A DNA stretch of 64,000 nt from Raphanus sativus (taxonomy: Eukaryota > Streptophyta > Magnoliopsida > Brassicales > Brassicaceae), in assembly GCF_000801105.2 (NCBI RefSeq), contig NC_079514.1:48674515-48738514 (forward strand). The letters run 5' to 3'. The stretch's first letter is position 1; every line of letters begins with the position of its first letter. Below are positions 21,917 to 33,259 of the stretch, one piece after another. Made by a program: the position numbers and the translations under genes. Under the pieces are notes generated by a model that worked only from the letters and a program-made list of their open reading frames with translations, searched no databases and had not been told where the DNA came from.

Positions 21917-23747
21917 TTAAAGAACATCATCGAATGAGATAGGAGCCTTTGCAGCCGACATCTCTATTTTTTCCTTCTCCAGCTGAACTTCCAGGTCTGA
22001 GCACTTCTGCTTCAAATCCTTCAACTCTTCCTCAATTTCTTGCAGTCGAGTCTCACCAGCCTCCTCTTTCTCCTTCTTCTCGGCCATCTCATCAAGTTTC
22101 TTCTCCAACCAGTCCAATTTGAATCCAGCGTTAGTCATGGATGCCAGTGCGGCATCTGCCTCGGCCAGATCAGTCTTGGATAACTCGTGAGGCGACTGAC
22201 GCAGAGTCTCAATCAGACTAAGTAGCAAACTCATGTAACCAGTCCTAAGATTTGAGTTCTTTGCACCAAAATATGCAATCTCTGGGTGTCTTTCTAACAA
22301 ACGGCTCACAAGTTCCATCTGAGGATGAAAAAGAAAAACATCAAATAGAATCCATATTCAGGAGCAACACAAAGGGCACCAATTTTGGAAAAATGTTAAA
22401 AACTATTTTACTCGAAGGAGATTTTTGTGAAATGTTGGCCCCTAAAACGATTTATACATATTAAGAGAGCAGTTTCAGGAGACAACACAAAAGGAACCAT
22501 ACCATAGAACACATAACATATTTAGATAGCAGTTTTAGGAGACAAACACAAAAGGAACCATACCATAGAACACATAACATATTCTTAGATAGCAGTTTTA
22601 GGAGACAAACAAACACAATAAAGGCAAGGCACCGGACTAATGGAATACATAACATATTCTTAGATTTCTAACCTGTGAAGGAAGAAGTTGAAAGCCATTA
22701 ACATCCATGGTTTCTATTATTGTTGAAGTTTCCTCTGCTATATCTGACTTGCCAATAGCTGCAATGACCTCAATCTCAGCAACAATCTTGAGTTCTCCGT
22801 TAACCAAATATCCACTCTCTTTGGCGTGGATCTCATTAAGGGGAAACATGGATACACTGCCCCAACGGGGAGACTCCTTAACAAACCACTTTTGCTCATC
22901 TGTAAAATACACAAATCAGAAGTCACATAATCATTCCAGTGACATTAAGTAAAGCATGTAGTTGTGATTTTGGATCTCGGGGATTACGGCCTAGTATTAA
23001 ATAAATAAAAATAAAGAATAGAGCATTGCAAGAAATACTCTCATGTGCAATGAAAAACAATGCTCAGCACTTGGCACAAAGCTTCATAACTAATTTAAAA
23101 CCACCCTAACGCAAAAAAAAACACTCTTGATAAACACATAACACTACTGTCTGACATTTTATTTACAGTCAAATAATAGTTTGTGTCCTTATTATTCATA
23201 TAATGTCCTACATACAGCTAAAATTATAAAATTGTACGCCCTAAGCGACCTGTTTGCTTGCCTATGCTCTGGACCCAGCATGCTAGTACCAAGACAACCC
23301 TACATAAACATAAGAAGAGATCCTCTCTATATGTGATTATGTACTGTCAATGAAAACAATTTAGATAAGTAACTCTTGCAAAAGCGAGCAGTGGTGAAGA
23401 AATAATCACCATTTTTCCTGGAACGTTTTATGGTGTTTTGATTTAATATACTTAGGGAAAATCGGACGTTTCTTCTCCATCCACAAGGCAGTGAATCATG
23501 ATCGGCGACTTCAAGAAATAGAAACAAGTAGTCAACGTTGTTTCCCTTGGGATATGCACAAAGACGCCTGCAGCAAACAAGTCTTACTGTGTGGAGATAT
23601 CACCTGAATCTCTATGGACAAAAGCACTTGAAAGCCTTACCAGTTGCAACGAGCGACCACGAATGGATCAGAACAAAGTTTCTCACATTGCAAGGATGAA
23701 AAGTTCTTGATCGTCCAAGTGATCTTCTTTCTTGAATGCTCCCCCAT
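21917..23747 (-). CDS. MATH plus coiled-coil protein (RTM3-like), 297 aa, four exons
   Basis: Exons on the minus strand: 23641-23747, 23410-23567, 22673-22899, 21917-22318; all junctions are GT-AG and phases agree, giving 297 codons plus stop. The MATH (TRAF-like) domain spans about residues 7-150: [14 protein letters not shown] opens it, [14 protein letters not shown] and [15 protein letters not shown] follow, and [16 protein letters not shown] closes it. [10 protein letters not shown] links to the coiled-coil exon (LLERHPEI, then [19 protein letters not shown], ending SFDDVL). The boundary between exons 2 and 3 is slightly unusual (NTIKRSRKN), but the same form is kept in the paralog at 48493-50138. 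RTM3 of this family acts with other RTM factors to block potyvirus phloem movement; a role for this gene is not shown. Confidence 0.82.
22463..22660. repeat. Intronic minisatellite, about 60-63 bp unit, three copies
   Basis: Units begin at 'agcagttt(c/t)aggagacaa' near 22468, 22528 and 22591, each followed by 'aaaggaaccataccatagaacacataacat'. It lies in the intron before the coiled-coil exon. The paralogous intron at 48930-49070 has only two diverged units. Confidence 0.75.
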
Positions 23748-23858
23748 GTTTGTTCTGCAATCTAACTAGCAGAACATAAGTGTAAGAAAAACCCTTAAGA
23801 CTCTAGAGTAACACGCAGCCAACAGGTTTGAATCTTAGGGTTTACGTACACTCTTGGT

Positions 23859-24397
23859 TAGTTCTGGGCAAGATTATCCTAAACCCAAAAACTAAACCGA
23901 AACCGAACCGAAAAAAATAGAGACCAAAACTGGACCAAAAATTACAAAAATCCAAACGGTTCCTATATTTCTAAATTCAAAAAACTGAAACCAAACCCGA
24001 ACTGAAAACCAAACGGATACCCGAATATTTTGAATATATTAAAAATATTAATTATTTTTAATTTTAATATATACAAAATGTAATTTATAAATCAAAAAAT
24101 TCTTAAGAAACTCGAACTACCAGAATTACCCGAATATTTTTCGGTTTTTGGGTTTAACTCGGATTTTCGGAATTTTCCAGTTTTTTGGTTTTAAACCTGA
24201 ACCAAACCCAAATTATTTATAATTCGGTTCCTCTTTGGATTTTTATAGAAAAATAAAAATCCGAACCCGACATTATCCGAACTGAACCGATCTGAAAATG
24301 TCCGGTTCCTAAACGATTCCTAAACATTCCAATCCGAATTATCCGAAAACCAAGTAAACCGAATCGATCTGAACCGAAAATCCGAATGCCCAGCACT
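23859..24397. mobile_element. Mutator-like MITE with 9-bp target duplication, accgaacc-rich
   Basis: Terminal inverted repeats are TAGTTCTGGGCA at the left and TGCCCAGCACT at the right. They are flanked by ACTCTTGGT (23850-23858) and ACTCTCCGT (24398-24406), a 9-bp duplication with two mismatches. The paralog at about 50243-50255 reads ACTCTTGGTGCATG with no insert, i.e. the empty site. The body is made of aaaccgaaccgaa-type purine-rich repeats on one half and their complement (ttcggttt) on the other. A 9-bp duplication points to Mutator-like mobilisation. The family name is not known to me. Confidence 0.75.
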
Positions 24398-24488
24398 ACT
24401 CTCCGTGCATGTGCCTCTCCGGATTAATTTAAGATATTTAAAATGTTGAATTTGTTCTAAAATAGCGGAAACTAATATTTGTAAAATA

Positions 24489-25941
24489 TCTACTCTATTA
24501 AAATAGAGTCCTATTTAAACATACCGTGGCATATTTTTTTTTGGACTCATTGAAAATGTTATCACTTGAATATATATACACGCTAATTTACCTATTATGT
24601 TGTGACCTATCCATTAAAATAAACATGTTGGGCTAAGAATTGCTCGTGCTCTTAAATACCAATAAATACATTTTGTTTTTCGATTTATTTTCGGAACTAA
24701 ACTTTCCGATTTTGATCGGAGTTTGATTGTCTTTTGTTTATTTTATGTTTCGTCTTTTTTTTTTTTTTTTTTTTTTTTTTAGTTGGTCCTCTCTTTTCAT
24801 AAGTTGACTTGATTTCTTCTTTCCTCCCAGATTAATATCTTTGTTATTTTCATGGTGAAATATTTCCATAATTGCCTTTTGTATAGGCTTTTTTTTTTTT
24901 TTGCAACTGTTTTGTATAGGCTTTTGAAGCAAAGCTTTTCGTGAGGAGACGATTAAGTTGGGGTTGATCTTAGAAAAAATGATGAACCAGAATATCTAAA
25001 GTCAAATCAATTGGAGTTGAAGAAAAAAGGTCAATCCGTGGTGTTTCCCACATTCAGATACTGTTTTCGTATGCCAACAAAAAACAGTTCAAAAAGCCAA
25101 CCTTTTGTTTTAATATATCTAAAAATCATTGTGCATGGTAGGCTGGTAGCAACTTATTTTTAGTTTTAAAATTTGCAGATTTTCAATGGTGACCAGCAAA
25201 AAAAAAATTAAGTAACTAAGACAAAAACAAATAACTTTTTAGAAATAAAAAGGACACCATGTACAATAGATATGATAAACCAACCCAATTCTATTATAAA
25301 ATAAATAATTTATCCAAATAATATATAGCACATAATATAACCCACAAAGGAGAAAACTCTTTAGTATAATGAATTAAATGATAAAAACAAAAATATATTT
25401 CTACATTCTAAATTTCAGTGACAAAATACAATGTTTATGTAAAATAAAATCCATTACATAAAAACATAATTAAAAACATAAAATTTTAAGAAAATGACAA
25501 CAGTAAACTTAAAAATAAAATTTTAAATAAATAAAATTTATAACACCATTAGAATGAAACATGACTCATAAAATAAAACCAGAAAAATTTATTTTAAATA
25601 TAGATACCTAAATCAGAATCTAGATCAGAAATTTATGAGGTTATTAATATTGTTATTTAAAGCAAATCAAAACAAAATTTATAAATAATCAAACGGTTCC
25701 CTTCGAAGCGACCGCGTCTCGCTCCTGTCCAGAACGAAGAGAAGATCACAAATGACCGGTATTTCTCGAATCAAAAATTACAATCAAACCGCAACCAAAT
25801 TGAAAACAAAAAAATATAATTTGGAAAAAAACCGAAAATTCAATATCTATTATCAAAACATATTAGTGACCAAACAGAAATTTTAATAAATTTATCAATA
25901 AAAAACGATTTCGCGCTTTTTAAAGCGCGGGTACTATTCTA
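24489..25941 (+). mobile_element. Helitron-like insertion, about 1.45 kb
   Basis: The left end is TCTACTCTATTAAAATAGAG after an A, a Brassicaceae Helitron 5' start. Near the right end a hairpin CGCGCTTTTTAAAGCGCG (about 25911-25928) is followed by GGGTACTATTCTAT; the last tetramer CTAT departs from CTAG, so the 3' border is approximate. In paralogous block B (about 50265-50340) the flanking sequence matches up to exactly 24488 and then continues without the insert. The body is AT-rich non-coding and includes a T-run of more than 20 at about 24757. Confidence 0.6.
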
Positions 25942-26164
25942 TCAATAAAATTCTAGATTTTCTTTTATCGAAAGTTTTATATAGGATTTGGTATAATAAA
26001 ATGTTGTTTTAACGGTTTAAGTTTTATAAACATTCTCACAACGATAATCTAAAAAAATATCATAAGGTTATACTGAAAATATACCTTAACGTAATTGCAA
26101 CCAAAGCAGAGTACTCTGTTTTTTTTCATTAATCCTATACCATATTCAGTTTCGACCAGTTAGC

Positions 26165-26403
26165 AACTGATCAAAGGAGAGAGGAGCTCTAGTGCAGACA
26201 GCATTCCTTTTCTATCTCAAACTTGTGCTTAGCTGTGCCTCCATTTCTTGCACTCGTGCCTCGCTAGCCCTCTCTTTCTCCTTCCTTGCCTTTAGTTGGT
26301 CCAGCTTATTCTCCAACCAATCAACATTAAATCCAACATCTTTCAAGAATGTTAAGGTTATGTCCGCTTCCACAAGGTGTTCCCTTGAGAGCCCCTGAAG
26401 TGG
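26165..26403 (-). pseudogene. Truncated coiled-coil exon, paralog of 50930-51185
   Basis: The minus strand matches the coiled-coil exon of the gene at 50924 (shared phrases such as 'gcctccatttcttgcactcgtgcctcg' on the plus strand, split here by a deletion around 26227). It keeps parts of the helical region but lacks the normal stop context and breaks off at about 26403, before the ERHPE start of the exon. No MATH exons precede it. Upstream flank 25980-26160 also matches 50480-50830, so this is the block A counterpart of that gene, deleted. Confidence 0.7.
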
Positions 26404-27130
26404 ATGTCTCTCTTTCTATATGAATGTTGGAATATTTATATATATTCTAATTGATATCATTTGACTTCATAGGCTTTCAAATAATACCTTGAAACAAGTT
26501 GAAAAGATTTGTTTATACATCAACGAGATATGAGATAGGGACTTAGGAATTTGATCGTCATTTTAACAAGACAAAAAGTCAAAAAGCAAAGAAGAGAATA
26601 GTTTAAAAATTAAACACAAACGAAAGCAGAACATTCATAAGCACAAATTTAAGAACAAAGACCAACAGCTTCATGCTACGCAACTGTACATGGAAGTGTG
26701 CATATCTTGACTAAGTTCTGAGTACTTGTAGCTTCTCAGTAACAAAATTAACTAATTATGATCAGAAATTGAACCGCACTTAAGTGAAGGCAAAAACGAT
26801 TAATGGCTAGAGAACTAAAGACAGAAACATACGATGTGTTGCAGCAGTACTTTACCAAGAATTAGGAAAACAAAAGTCAGTACTCTACGAATCATGAAGA
26901 ACATATGTTGACAATGACATGCACAGAAAAATCTTTAACATTGAAATAACAAAAAATGGAGGTGCATGAAGAAGAGAAACTTAGTTGAGAATAAAACCAG
27001 CAGAGTTGCATTCAGAAGAAAAAATATAAAACAGAGAATGTGACTGCAAAAGAAGTTCTCACTTATTAAGAACAGAGGTTCTGGTGTCTGAAACTACAAC
27101 ATAACACCAGATGACTAAGATCTCAAGTTA

Positions 27131-29014
27131 TCAAACAACATCATCGAAGGAGAGAGAAGTTCTGGTGGATGTCAACTCTTTCTTCTGCTCCTCAGCAAGA
27201 GCATCAAGCTCTTCAAACTCTCGCTTCAGTTTCTGTGACTTTCCCTCAGTTTCCTGGAGCATGGCCAAAACTGAAAGCTGCTTTATCTTTTTTCCTTTAA
27301 CATTCTCCAGATTCTTCTCCAGCCAATCAACTTTAAATCCCGCATCTTTCAGATGTTTCAGTGCAATGTCTGCTTCAATAAGATCTTCATCGGATAGTTG
27401 GTGAAGTGATTGGCACAACGTCTCTATCAAGCCGAGAAGGTAACTCATGCATGCGTTCCTCACATGTTGGTTCTTTGCACGAAAATCAACTGCAATGTCG
27501 GGGTGTTTTTCAAATATACGCCTCACAGATACTACCTGCAAGTGGAGACAAACATGAAAACAATGGACATGAGTCTTCTAGTAAAGAAGACACACCAATA
27601 ATAAAGAGAAAAAAACAAAAAATAGCATTAAATCAAGTTTTTTGTCACAAAAATAGCACCAAATCAAGTTTTTGTCACAAAATAGCATCACAAGAAAGAA
27701 AATGACCAAAAGAAGTTTTATTGAAGGGTAAATATGCATTTATAACCCTTAGGTTAATTAATCTAAGACTTAGGATTTAGAGTTAAAGGTTGGAATTTTA
27801 GGAATGTATTCAAATTTTTAAAAATAAAAAATAAAAATAAAAATTTTCAAAACAAAAAAAATTCTATTTTGGTCATTTTATTTTTTGAGTGTTCTTTTTA
27901 TGAAAAAAAATAAAAACTGCTATTTTAGAGATTTGCCCAATAATAAATGTCTTACTTGTGAAGGAAAAACATGAAAACCATTGACATTAAAGCTTTCCAT
28001 TATTGATGAACCTTCCTTCAGCAAAACACCAACATTTTCTTCTGACTTCTCAGTTTCCACTGGTATATCTTGAAAAATATCAAACTCCACAACAATCTTC
28101 ACTTCATCGTTTACAACGAAGCTACTATCTTTGTCAAGAACTTTTGGAAGCAAGACCACCGATGTACAAGCCATGTCAATTGTCATTGGATAAAACCATT
28201 GCATTCCTTCTGTAAAATTCTACCCGAATGTTTAATAAACATTAATAAAGTATTTACTGAAAAATAAAACAGATAAAAAACCCCACTGAACTAATAGAAT
28301 TAATCTAACATGCATTAAAAAGATATTTGATACGAATATATGATACTGGCAATGACAAATTGATCTCGAAAGAGAATCCTCTAGTGATTGAGGTTTAGAG
28401 CATCTCTAAGGATTCACTTTATTTTCTACTCTAAAATAGAGTGACTCTATAATAGAAATGAAGTTTGCTCTAATGGTACTCTATTTTAGAGTAAAAAATA
28501 GAATGATGAACAAAAAAAAAAACAATTTACTCTATATTTGGAATAAACCTATTTTTCACTCTATTATAGAGTGAGAAATAGAGTACCATTGGAGTATTTT
28601 TTACTCTAAACTCTATTTTAGAGTGAAAAATAGAATGGGGTTGGAGATGCTCTTAGTAAGAATTACCTTTAAAGGGAAGCTCTTCCGAAAGTTGATTCAC
28701 TATAGTCAGGCAATATTTGAGATATATTTTTAGTTCTGTGGGCAAAAGTGGACGGTAGAAAAGAGTCACAGACAAGTACTCATGTTCGAGTTCCTTGCGA
28801 GCAGCTCCAAGGCAACAACTGCCCATAAACAAAAAAATAAATGAATCATTACAATATAAATGGACAAAAGAGTGGGGTTAAGGCTTAAGTGTTACGTTAA
28901 CCAGGCGTAGCCAGTAGTCCCTATCTCATAGGGAAGAGAATGACGAGTTTCAGATTTCAAAGAGGAAAAATTATTTATCACCCAAGTAAACTTCGTCCCA
29001 CCTAGCTTGGCCAT
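27131..29014 (-). CDS. MATH plus coiled-coil protein (RTM3-like), 307 aa, four exons
   Basis: Exons: 28902-29014, 28667-28818, 27956-28209, 27131-27535, with compatible phases and GT-AG ends. MATH start GTKFTWVINNFSSLKSE; exon 2 has [14 protein letters not shown]; exon 3 has VVNDEVKIVVEFDIF and VNGFHVFPSQ; exon 4 begins RRIFEKHPDIAVDFRAKNQ and ends SFDDVV. The MATH domain is more divergent than in its neighbours: the usual CxWRLLAYPKG is CCCLGAARKE, and the NGEL near the end is NDEV, so ligand binding may differ. Intron 2 contains a Tourist-like MITE (28398-28652). The promoter side (29330-29470) shares sequence with the upstream regions of the genes at 30018 and 50924. Confidence 0.75.
28398..28652. 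mobile_element. Tourist-like (PIF/Harbinger) MITE in intron 2
   Basis: 255 bp with ends GAGCATCTCTAA and TTGGAGATGCTC, flanked by TTA on both sides (28395-28397, 28653-28655). The interior is a foldback of repeated 'ctctattttagagt' palindromes. A TTA/TAA duplication is typical of PIF/Harbinger MITEs. Confidence 0.8.
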
Positions 29015-29279
29015 CGATCTGAAGACATTCCTCCCAACAAAACAACAAGAGAATTATGAGAATAAATCCTTACAACATAACTAAAGACAGACAATCTAAC
29101 AAAACCTATAGAATATTGTAGTTTGACTAAGATATAACTGTAGAATCAAAACCATTACAACCACGTTCAAAACCCTAACCAGAAAGATTTCCTTTCAGAG
29201 TAGAGTCTATGGAAAGCGCAAACACTGCAGCACTACTTAAAAGAACTCATGAGTTATTCTTGTTTTCAGCTTTAAATAG

Positions 29280-29480
29280 AAAAAAGAAAAAGAAACTGGA
29301 ATGCAAAACGTTTTTTATTACGCTGAGAAGGAAATAAAATGGCTTTTGCTCCAATCCCTTGTTCCCAATAATAGTTTAAATTTGCTTAGGGAATATGAAC
29401 TGAGCAAGAGTACCTATTGGTGCATGTTACTTAGGGAACATGAGCTAAGCAAGAGTAGCTATTGGTGCATGTTTTCTTAA
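29280..29480 (-). promoter_or_regulatory. Shared upstream region of cluster genes
   Basis: A stretch with 'cccaa...gcttagggaa...gaactgagca' recurs upstream of three genes: here, at about 31010-31110 and at about 53360-53440. Within this copy a roughly 45-bp unit ('ttagggaacatgagctaagcaagagtagctattggtgcatg') is duplicated in tandem at 29384-29471. It could hold common promoter elements; no known box is claimed. Confidence 0.4.
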
Positions 29481-30017
29481 TAGTGCAAACGTTTCATATT
29501 ACCATGTCATGTTTAACCATGTATGATTAAATCTTATTTTGATTTATATAGAAACTGATACTCTATTATTCCACTCACTCTTCTACTTTTAACCATCTAA
29601 TTTGTTCATTGTTGTATTTACGACATATTAATACCGTTTTGTCAAAAAAGAACATATATATTAATACTGTCTGTAATAATAATAAATGGGCGAACGTTCC
29701 ATATTACAAAGAAAGCAAATGATCGGAGGAAATGTGTAGAAGGATTTTCATTTCAAAACCTAGTAAATTAACTCAAATAGCCTAAGAACTCTCCAAGATC
29801 AGTGTTTCAGGCACAAAATAGTTTGCTTTCTCGTCAAGAAATTAACTTAGAGATACAACAAATTTAGTATACAAAGCTTAGATAGACCATAACGGCAAAA
29901 AAAACATTTTCACGAAATGACACCAAGTTTAATTACCTAACAAGAGAACATCTTGTTTTGAAACCAAGGGAGAAAATGTGACAACAAACACAAAAAAATG
30001 TCTAAGAACTCAACTAA

Positions 30018-30795
30018 TCAAACAACATCATCGAATGACATAGTTCTTGTGTCCGACAACTCTTCCTCTTCCTTCTCCACTAGAGCATCCAGGTCTGAAC
30101 ATTGCTGCTTCAATTTCAGTAAACTATCCTCCATTTCTTGTAGCCGAGCCAAACTGGACTGCTCTTTCTCCTTCTTGTCTTTAACTACGTCCAGCTTTTT
30201 CTCCAACCAATCCACCTTAAAACCAGCGTCTTTCAAATATGTCAATGCGATGTCTGCTTCCACGAGATCTTCATTGGAGAGCTTCTGAAGTGACACGCAC
30301 AACGTCTCGATTAAGCTGAGCAGGAAATCCATGCATGCGTTCCTCAGATGTTGGTTCTTTGCACGGAACTCTACTGCAATGTCCGGATGTCTTTTAAAGA
30401 TAAGTCTTACAGATTCTACCTGTGAATGGAGAGAGATGTATAAAGCATCAGAACACAAAAGGTTACTGATAAAAAACAAATGATCATGTGTATTGAAGAC
30501 TAACAAACAGTTTGAACTATTTACGAGTTTCAAACCTGTGAAGGAAGAACTTGAAAGCCACTGACATCTATGCTTTCCGTTTCAAATTCCTCTAATGCAT
30601 CCGAGTATCTTTTGGTAGTAGAAACATGATCCAAACCGACAGGAGAAAAAAAGGATTTAAGCACACGTAAATTAAATGAACAAAGACAATAGATGAAAAG
30701 TGAATGAAAAATGAGTTAGAATGATACATAGAAGATAGCCAAGAGGAGAGACTCTTTATCACCCAAGTGAACTTCTTATCACCTTGATTTTCCAT
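30018..30795 (-). pseudogene. RTM3-like gene with gutted MATH domain
   Basis: The last exon (30018-30419, 402 nt) is intact, from VESVRLIFKRHPDIAVEF through a coiled coil (LEKKLDVVKDKKEKEQ) to SFDDVV. Before it, 30537-30600 keeps the linker SIDVSGFQVLPSQ. The first exon starts at ATG 30795, MENQGDKKFTWVIKSLSSW, but then runs into sequence that does not follow the MATH pattern. Exon 2 and most of exon 3 (the NGEL...KIVAE part) are missing between about 30610 and 30730. A shortened protein by an unusual splice is possible, but it would lack most of the MATH fold. I call it a pseudogene or reduced gene. Confidence 0.6.
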
Positions 30796-31802
30796 GAAGA
30801 TTCCTCAGAGTGAAAACTGCAAGAGCAGGACAAGAATGAAACCTTTAATCAAACAAAATCTGTAACAAAGACAAGAGGGGATCTAATCTAAAGATTACCT
30901 TTCCAAGTGACGTAAAGGGAGAGGACAAACACTACAGCACTGCTACCATACAAGTTGGTATCTTCAACTTTGAAGAGAGAAATAGAGTGTAAAACATTTT
31001 TATTACGTAAGGGAGGAAAGCAAATCGTTTTAAATCATCATTGCTGGTTCCCAAGAGGAAGTTACTTATTGCTTAGGGAACATAAACTGAGCATGAGTCA
31101 CAATTGATAGCGCATGCGAGGTAATACAAACCATCACGATAACTCATGTATGATGAAATATAAGAAAAATCGTATGTGGGATATATGAGAATTGAAAAGC
31201 AAATATACTCTGTAATTAGATTATAAATTAAACATCATGAAGTTCCTTTTATAACGTCTTTGTACTAAAAAAGAACAGTGGAAACATGTCATTAGATCTC
31301 ACGTAAGAAAACAGAGGACTCTGTTTCTAATCTGTATTTCGTTATCCATCAAAATTAGATAGTTTCTGGTACATGTCTCTTTAGCTAATTGAAAGAGTTA
31401 TTGTAGTACTGAACCCGTAAAGTTTGTCCTTCTTTTTTCACCACAAACCAAAAGCTTTTTTAACATAAAAGATTACATTAAATATTCAAAAGAGAGCTTC
31501 CATCTACTTGGTGAACAAAAAAAAACCTTCCATCGACTTTAAAATTAGCTACAAGACACGTCTCTCATCACAAACAAACAGGGCCGGCCTACAGCATAAG
31601 CTAGTGAAGGGGTAGCACTTCTTGGAAACAGAGCACATAGACTTACCAAATAACCATTCTTCTTTCCACTTCGTCTCTTTGATATTTACACATAAAGAAT
31701 AACTCTTTCACTCAAACCATTCTTGTAATTAGATAAAGCAACATATTCTTGGAGTAAACCTAGATCCATTTTTAAATGAATGAAAATTTATTCGAATAAA
31801 AA

Positions 31803-32640
31803 AGGTTTTTTACATCTAAGTGTTTGGCCTAATAAATTAAGTGTTTTTAATTCTTTCTCATTATAATTAATTAATTTAATATTTGATTTTAATGAAGTGG
31901 CAAAATCTTTAAATAAAAAAGAAATAAAAAAATAAGTAAATAGTTTATTATAAATAAAGGCTAAATGTACAAATAAAAGGAATTATTTAACCTATTATCT
32001 AAGTTTTCAAACAATCTTTATTTTATATATTATCCCTGTTTTCAAATATTTCAATTTTGTACATCAGCTTTAATAGTATAAATATTTGTAAAGTATCCAT
32101 AATTTTTCGGCTCTTTATCGGATCGAAGTCGGATTCAGGTATTTAGAATCTAGAAAGATAAGAAATACGAAAAAATCTATCAAAATTAGTCAAAATATGT
32201 CATGTATATCTAAACTTTTACATAATAACTTAAAATAAACTATTAAAATTAAAATAAAATAATTCTAAATCATAAGTTTTACATTTAAAGTTTCATATCA
32301 CTTGAAAATGTTAGAACAATAATGACAAAGATTGTTAATAAAAAAATATTTCAACTAAATTATAAAATAAATATAGAAAATAGAACACAACAAAACATAG
32401 TTTATGATATGCATGTCTTTAAGTCGAATATGAATCGGTTTTTATCGGATCAGATCTATTCGGATCGATTCTTTTCAGGTCCATATATATTTGAGTCAGT
32501 TCTTTTCGGTTCCGATTTTTTTCGGATAGAAAATCTTTGGATTCAATAGATACTAAATTTTCGGGTCGGTTTTGGTTTGGATATTTTTACATCGGTTATA
32601 GTTAAGGTTTTCGGATCGAGATTAAAATGCTCAGACCTAA
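31803..32640. mobile_element. Insertion in block B rich in cggatcgg/ttcgg motifs
   Basis: Comparison with block A (18290-18345) shows extra sequence here. 'atttattcgaataaaaaa' occurs at both edges (about 31786 and 32638), like a long target or terminal duplication. The right edge, 'ctcagacctaa', is the reverse of 'ttaggtctgggta' at 53548. 32310-32640 matches 53548-53880 in inverted orientation. No coding content. Probably a non-autonomous DNA element of the same style as 23859-24397. Confidence 0.5.
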
Positions 32641-32728
32641 TTTATTCGAATAAAAAAAATCCAAAATCATTTTTTGGTTTCTTTAAAAAATAAAACATTT
32701 AGGTTTCTTCTTTACTTGTGAGTTTTAT

Positions 32729-33259
32729 TTAAACAACATCCTCGAAACCAAGTCTAGCACTGTCAGAAACAGCCTCGTTCTCTTCATTCTTCAGTTCAAC
32801 TTCAAGCGCAAGTAACACTTGTCTCTGTTCCACAATCATTCTATCCAGTTCCCTCATGCAATCACCACGTGTTTCCATTTTCGTTTTCTTCACGCAAAGC
32901 TCATCCAGCTTCTTCTTCAACCAATCCAACTCGAAATCTACCCCTACCAGATCCAAAAGCGTGTTCTCAGCATCTCTTAGTTCCTCCTCTGTGAGCTCCT
33001 GAGGAGCTAAGCAAGCTATGTCTATGAGGTCAAGGAGGTTGTTCATGTAGGCATTCTTCACTAGTTGGTTCTTCGGGCGAACATTCACTGCGGTTTCTGG
33101 GTGTCTTTCAAAGATTCTTCTCACACACTCTACCTGAGAATAAGTTTGATGTTAGAACCACCAACCGAAGTGATCATTGTTAAGTGAAATAGCTGTTCTT
33201 ACCTCTGAATAGTAAACTCGAAAGCCATCGATCTCAACGGTTCCATCACCGTTCCACAT
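32729..33259 (-). CDS. Coiled-coil-only RTM3-like protein, paralog of 18363-18885
   Basis: Exon 1 33203-33259 (19 codons, MWNGDGTVEIDGFRVYYSE), intron 33134-33202 (69 bp), exon 2 32729-33133 (405 nt); 153 residues, the same length as its paralog. Exon 2 reads [15 protein letters not shown], then LDWLKKKLDELCVKKTKME, ending GFEDVV. Coding sequence is much better conserved than the flanks between the two copies, and exon sizes are identical, which argues for continued function. It lacks a MATH domain. Upstream (higher coordinates) its promoter is cut by the nested Helitrons beginning at 33384, only about 125 bp from the ATG, so its regulation probably differs from that of the block A copy. Confidence 0.75.

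Noticed and set aside
22461..22655. Open frame encoding a Leu/Cys-rich, membrane-like peptide
   Set aside because: It is generated by the three 60-bp intronic repeats, lies inside an intron of the MATH gene, and has no conserved counterpart in the paralogous intron.
24738..24932. Lys-rich minus-strand open frame
   Set aside because: Translation of T-runs (more than 20 T) in a Helitron body.
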